Part shown: piece by piece, positions 59,943 through 64,000 of the stretch | Position numbering within the stretch: the first letter of the stretch is position 1 | Layout: each line of letters begins with the position of its first letter | Origin: Acidobacteriota bacterium | Lineage (GTDB): Bacteria > Acidobacteriota > Vicinamibacteria > Fen-336 | NCBI GenBank assembly: GCA_003223555.1 | Contig: QHVM01000087.1 | Location: forward strand, 1 to 64,000 | Direction of reading: 5' to 3' | DNA: 64,000 nt | Program-made: the position numbers and the translations under genes | The notes under the pieces: generated by a model | What the model saw: the letters and a program-made list of their open reading frames with translations, nothing else | Databases searched by the model: none | Told to the model about the DNA's origin: nothing

Positions 59943-62477
59943 ATGACCCTCCTGGACCGGTTCCGCACCCGCCCCGCCTGGCAGAGTCCAGATCCGCAGG
60001 TGCGGGCGGCCGCCGTGCGGCACCTCGGCGCCGACCAGTCCGACCTGCTCGCTTCCATCGCCCGCGACGACGCCGACCCGCGGGTGCGACGCGCGGCGGT
60101 GCAGAGGCTGGAGGACCCCACGGCGCTGGCCGAGCGCGCGAGGGAGGACGGTGACGAGTCCGTGCGTCAGGAAGCCGCCGGCCGCCTGCTGCACATGGCC
60201 GAGGCGGCCGAGGATCCGGCGACCGCCGAGGCGGCGCTGGCCGGGCTCGGCGACGCCCGTCACCTTTCGGCGCTGGCCCGGGCCGCCCGGCTGTCCTCGA
60301 TCCGGTTCGCCGCCGTGGCGCGGCTCGACGACCCGCGCGCGCTGGCCACGGTCGCCAAGGCCGCCGCCGATCCGGCCACCCGCCAGGCGGCCCTCGAAGC
60401 GATCCGCGACCCCGCCGCGCTGGCCGAGGTCGCCCTGAAGAGCGAGCACAAGGACGTGGCGGTGGCGGCGGTGGCCCGGCTCGACGATCGGGACACCCTG
60501 GAAGCAGTGGCCGCCCGCGCCCGCAACTCCGCCGCCGCCCGGCGGGCTCGGGCCGCGCTCGACACGCAACCGGCGCCGCCCCCGCCCGCTGCCGAGGCGG
60601 CTCCGGTCGCGACCGTCGCCGAAGCTCCGCCGTTGCCGGCCCAGCCGCCCCTCCCCGAGCCGCCGGCCCCCGAGCCGGCGCCTTCCGTCGAGTCGCCGCG
60701 GGCCGCGCCCGGGCCCGCCGTGCCCGACGCGCGGGAGCGTGAGCGGGCGGAGCGTCTCTCGCTGTGTGAGAAGGTCGAGTCGCTCCGGGGCGAGGACGCC
60801 CTCGATCGCCTCGAAGAGGCGCGGGCCGCGTGGGAGGGCATGGCTCCCCTCATCGACCCCCCCGAGTTGGAGGCGCTGAACGGACGCTTCCAGCGGGCGC
60901 TGGCGGAATGCCGGCAGCGGCAGCAGGATGAGGCCGCGCACCGCGCCGTCGAGAAGGAAGCCGCCGAGCGCGAGGCCAGGGAGAAGGAGGCGCAGGCCCG
61001 GGCCCGGGAGGCCGAGCTGCGCCGGCGCCAGCAGACGCTGGCCCGGGCCCAGGCCCTGGCGGCCAGGCTGGAGGCCCTGGCGCACGCCGAGAAGCCGGGC
61101 CTGCGCGAGGTGGAGCGCGCGCTCCGCGACGAACGCAGCATGCTGGACGCCCTGGCCACGCTGCCGGAGAGGAAGGAGCGCGAGGCACTGGCCGAGCGCT
61201 TGAGGGCGGGGCGGGCCGCTCTCTTCCCGAAGGCCCAGGAGCTGCGCGAGGCCGACGAGTGGACGCGCTGGACCAACGCGGCCAAGCAGGAGGAGCTGTG
61301 CCGGCAGGCCGAGGCCCTGCTCGCCGAGGAGGACCTCGAGAAGGCGCTCCGCAGGCTGCGCGAGATCGACGCGGCCTGGCGGGAGGTCCGCCAGGCCCCC
61401 CGCGACCAGGCCGAGAGCCTGTGGAAGCGGTTCAAGGCGGCGCGCGACCAGCTCCACGCCCGCCTCGACCCGTACCTCGCGAAGAAGAAGGAAGAGGGCC
61501 GGGCCAACGCCAAGCGCAAGGAGGAGCTGGCCGCGCGGGCGGAGGCGCTGGCCGGATCGACCGACTGGCTCAAGACGGCCGAGCAGTTCCGGCGGCTGCA
61601 ATCGGAGTGGAAGCAGGTGGGCCCGACGCCGCACCGGACCTCGCAGGTGCTCTGGGAGCGCTTCCGCGCCGCCGCCGACCGCTTCTTCACCCGGCGCAAA
61701 GAGGACCTGGACCGGCGCAAGCACGAGTGGGCGGCCAACCTGCAGCGCAAGGAGGCGCTGTGCGCGCGGGCGGAAGAGCTGGCCACCTCCGCCGACTGGG
61801 AGCCCGCGGCGGCGGAGATGAAGCGGCTGCAAACGGAGTGGAAGACGGTGGGCCCCGTGCGCAAGAGCAGGGCGGAGGCGGTCTGGCAGCGCTTCCGCAA
61901 GGCCGCCGACGCGTTCTTCGAGCGCTATGCCCAGCGGGAACAGCTCGAGCGCGCGGCCGCGGTGGCGGAGCGCGAGGCCCTTTGCCTCGAGATGGAGCAG
62001 ATGGCGTCGGGGACGGCGCCGTCCGGCGTGGGGCCGCGCGTCCTGGAGATCGTGAACCGCTGGCGTCAGGCCGGCCCGCCTCCGCGCGAGAGCGCCGAAG
62101 CGCTGTCCCGCCGCTTCGCCGACGCGCGTAACCGCGTCGTGGAGGCCCGCCCCGAGGCGTTCCGCAAGACGGAGCTGGACCCGGAGGCGAACCGCGCGCG
62201 CATGGAGAAGCTGTGCGCGAGGGTGGAAGCGCTGCTGCCCCGCGCGGAGGCCGCCGGCGCCTCGCTGGCCGAGCGGCTGAAGGAGGCGCTGGCCGCCAAC
62301 ACGATGGGCGCCCGCGGTGAGGCCGAGGCGCGCTGGAAGGCCGCCGCGGCCGAGGTCGAGGCGGCGCAGACCGCCTGGAAGCGGCTGGGTCCGGTGCCGG
62401 GCGAGGCCGGGCGGGCCCTGGCCGAGCGCTTCGAGGCCGCCTGCCACCGCTTCCTCGACAGCCGTCCGCGGAAGTAG
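59943..62477 (+). CDS. HEAT-repeat and DUF349 domain protein
   Basis: N-terminal HEAT-like repeats ([41 protein letters not shown]), Pro-rich linker, then repeated W..V.P.....LW.RF..A.D.F DUF349 units. Confidence 0.85.
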   Translation: MTLLDRFRTRPAWQSPDPQVRAAAVRHLGADQSDLLASIARDDADPRVRRAAVQRLEDPTALAERAREDGDESVRQEAAGRLLHMAEAAEDPATAEAALAGLGDARHLSALARAARLSSIRFAAVARLDDPRALATVAKAAADPATRQAALEAIRDPAALAEVALKSEHKDVAVAAVARLDDRDTLEAVAARARNSAAARRARAALDTQPAPPPPAAEAAPVATVAEAPPLPAQPPLPEPPAPEPAPSVESPRAAPGPAVPDARERERAERLSLCEKVESLRGEDALDRLEEARAAWEGMAPLIDPPELEALNGRFQRALAECRQRQQDEAAHRAVEKEAAEREAREKEAQARAREAELRRRQQTLARAQALAARLEALAHAEKPGLREVERALRDERSMLDALATLPERKEREALAERLRAGRAALFPKAQELREADEWTRWTNAAKQEELCRQAEALLAEEDLEKALRRLREIDAAWREVRQAPRDQAESLWKRFKAARDQLHARLDPYLAKKKEEGRANAKRKEELAARAEALAGSTDWLKTAEQFRRLQSEWKQVGPTPHRTSQVLWERFRAAADRFFTRRKEDLDRRKHEWAANLQRKEALCARAEELATSADWEPAAAEMKRLQTEWKTVGPVRKSRAEAVWQRFRKAADAFFERYAQREQLERAAAVAEREALCLEMEQMASGTAPSGVGPRVLEIVNRWRQAGPPPRESAEALSRRFADARNRVVEARPEAFRKTELDPEANRARMEKLCARVEALLPRAEAAGASLAERLKEALAANTMGARGEAEARWKAAAAEVEAAQTAWKRLGPVPGEAGRALAERFEAACHRFLDSRPRK

Positions 62478-62555
62478 ATCGGGGCTTGATTTCCGCGGCG
62501 GGGGAAGATAGCGTCGGTCCGTTCCCGGTCGCGACCCCTGAAGGAGGGCCGCCCG

Positions 62556-62708
62556 ATGCTCGAGCTGGTGATCGTCGTCCTGATCGTGCTCTGGCTGCTC
62601 GGCTACTTCGGTCCCGCCCGGGTGCCCGCCATCCCGCGGACCGGGAACCTCATCCACCTGCTTCTCGTCATCATCCTGATCTTGATCGTCGTCCGGCTGC
62701 TGCGGTGA
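62556..62708 (+). CDS. Small two-TM membrane protein (50 aa)
   Basis: MLELVIVVLIVLWLLGYFGPARVPAIPRTGNLIHLLLVIILILIVVRLLR; RBS gaaggagg; below the length cutoff of the supplied ORF track. Confidence 0.75.
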   Translation: MLELVIVVLIVLWLLGYFGPARVPAIPRTGNLIHLLLVIILILIVVRLLR

Positions 62709-62749
62709 GGTCCGCCGCCCGCCGGACCCATCTCCATCGAGGAGGATCC

Positions 62750-63547
62750 ATGCGGCTGCCGACCTGCGCGCTGGCGCTCGCCTTCCTGGCCGCCCTGCCC
62801 GCGGCCGCGGAAGACCTCACGATCGTCTCGAAAGTGAGCCGCGACGGCGGCCCACCGACGACCGCGACCAGCTACCTCACGAGCGACCACGTCCGCATCG
62901 TGCAGGCGGACGGTCGGGAGTTCATGATCGATCTCAAGTCGGGCGACATGACGGTCGTGGACGGCCGCCGGCGCCAGTACTTCGTCGTCACCCGGCAGGA
63001 CCTGGAGCAGGCCCGGGCCCGCATCCAGCAGCAGATGAACAACCCGCAGATGAAGGAGGCCCAGGAGCGGATGAAGAACCTGCCGCCTGACGTCCAGAAG
63101 AAGATGCAGGCGGCGATGGGCGGGCTGGTGGGGGCGGTGACCGTGCAGAAGGCCGGCACGACGCGCAAGGTCGCCGGCTACACGTGCGAGGACTGGACGA
63201 TCGCCTTCGGCCAGATCTCGAAGACGGAGGAGTGCCTCACGAGCGACCTGCCGCTCCCCGCCCAGTCGTGGGAGAGGTACCGCGAGTTCGCGGAGAGCAT
63301 GCGCAACATGATGGCGGCCATGGGGCCGATGGGGAAGGGCATCTCGGACCTGCAGGAGAAGATGAAGGACATGAAAGGGTTCCCCCTCGTCATGAAGACC
63401 ACTGCCGGCCTGATGGGCCGCACCTCGACCACCTCCAGCGAGGTCGTCGAGATCAAGCGCGGACCCATTCCCGCCTCGGCCTGGCAGCTCCCGGCCGGCT
63501 ACACCCGGGTCGAGAACCCGATGCTCAAGGGCGGACCGGGGATGTGA
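62750..63547 (+). CDS. DUF4412-like exported protein
   Basis: Signal peptide MRLPTCALALAFLAALPAAAE; VRIVQADGREFMIDLKSGDMTVVDGRRRQYFVVTRQDLEQ; RBS gaggagg. Confidence 0.8.
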   Translation: MRLPTCALALAFLAALPAAAEDLTIVSKVSRDGGPPTTATSYLTSDHVRIVQADGREFMIDLKSGDMTVVDGRRRQYFVVTRQDLEQARARIQQQMNNPQMKEAQERMKNLPPDVQKKMQAAMGGLVGAVTVQKAGTTRKVAGYTCEDWTIAFGQISKTEECLTSDLPLPAQSWERYREFAESMRNMMAAMGPMGKGISDLQEKMKDMKGFPLVMKTTAGLMGRTSTTSSEVVEIKRGPIPASAWQLPAGYTRVENPMLKGGPGM

Positions 63548-63572
63548 CCTGCGGCGCGGCCGGAAGAGTTCC

Positions 63573-64000
63573 ATGAACGGCATGCTGGCGACGGTGCTCG
63601 GGGTCGGGTTCGTGCTGGGGCTGCGCCACGCCCTCGACCCCGACCACGTGGTGGCGGTCACCACGATGGCCAGCGAGAAGACGGGCGTGCGGCGCACTTC
63701 GATGATCGGGGCTCTCTGGGGTCTCGGCCACGCGCTCTCGCTGGGCCTCGCGGGCGGAGCGATCCTGGCCCTGCGCCTGAGCGTGCCGCCGTCGATGGGC
63801 GAGGCGCTGGAGGCGTCGGTCGGGCTGATGCTGGTGGCCCTGGGCACGGTGGCGGTTCGGCGGGCCCTGCGCTGGCGCCTGCATGCCCACCCTCACGCCC
63901 ATGACGGAGAGGTCCACGTCCACTTCCACGCCCATTCCCCCGGCCGGCCGGAAGCCCACCATCACGCTCATCTCCTCGGCGGTGGCCTGCGGCCGTTCCT
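63573..64000 (+). CDS. NicO/UreH-like nickel/cobalt transporter (partial, runs off window)
   Basis: GFVLGLRHALDPDHVVAVTTMAS, LWGLGHALSLG, then a His-rich loop HAHPHAHDGEVHVHFHAHSPGRPEAHHHAH. Confidence 0.85.
   Translation, partial: MNGMLATVLGVGFVLGLRHALDPDHVVAVTTMASEKTGVRRTSMIGALWGLGHALSLGLAGGAILALRLSVPPSMGEALEASVGLMLVALGTVAVRRALRWRLHAHPHAHDGEVHVHFHAHSPGRPEAHHHAHLLGGGLRPF

Noticed and set aside
59922-62657. 911-aa minus-strand ORF
   Set aside because: Antisense of the HEAT-DUF349 gene; compositional artefact
1-64000. tRNA or rRNA genes
   Set aside because: No cloverleaf-like or rRNA-like sequence noticed in the intergenic gaps by eye; a tRNAscan/Infernal run would be decisive

Overview
High-GC bacterial chromosomal window of about 64 kb, read by eye from the sequence and the supplied ORF track. 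Lineage is not asserted. It appears gene-dense, with many ATGA/GTGA start-stop overlaps. Main blocks: (1) a TonB-receptor-like N-terminus (partial); (2) a small accessory operon of DUF433, a DUF5615 PIN-like protein and a TPR-like protein with a C-terminal HEPN-type RNxxxH motif; (3) a UgpC/MalK-type ATPase, an F420/NADP oxidoreductase-like gene, a complete ribose-type ABC transporter with a coupled secreted unknown, and glnA; (4) frdABCD; (5) an erythromycin esterase family gene and a frameshifted choice-of-anchor-P-like gene; (6) mtnB-mtnD-mtnC methionine salvage; (7) a lipase-chaperone-like protein coupled to a Cys-rich exported protein; (8) a large membrane glycan/lipid locus (lgt, GT39-like proteins, phosphodiesterase, GT2, epimerase, two paralogous alpha-toroid-like proteins, UbiA, two tandem YfhO-like paralogs); (9) an MBL hydrolase, then three tandem 97-bp structured repeats, a glpF gene lacking its second NPA motif, a fourth diverged repeat copy, and glpK; (10) GH38 mannosidase, a CUT1 permease and a solute-binding-protein/permease fusion; (11) methyltransferase, asnB, GT2, dienelactone hydrolase, CehA/McbA-type PHP protein, cupin, GH63-like glycosidase and a frameshifted S9 peptidase; (12) HEAT-DUF349, a small membrane protein, DUF4412-like and NicO/UreH-like genes. 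The strongest candidates for something undescribed are the 97-bp repeat element, whose helices show compensatory changes and whose alternative pairing could mask the glpF Shine-Dalgarno sequence, and the DUF433/PIN/TPR-HEPN operon.
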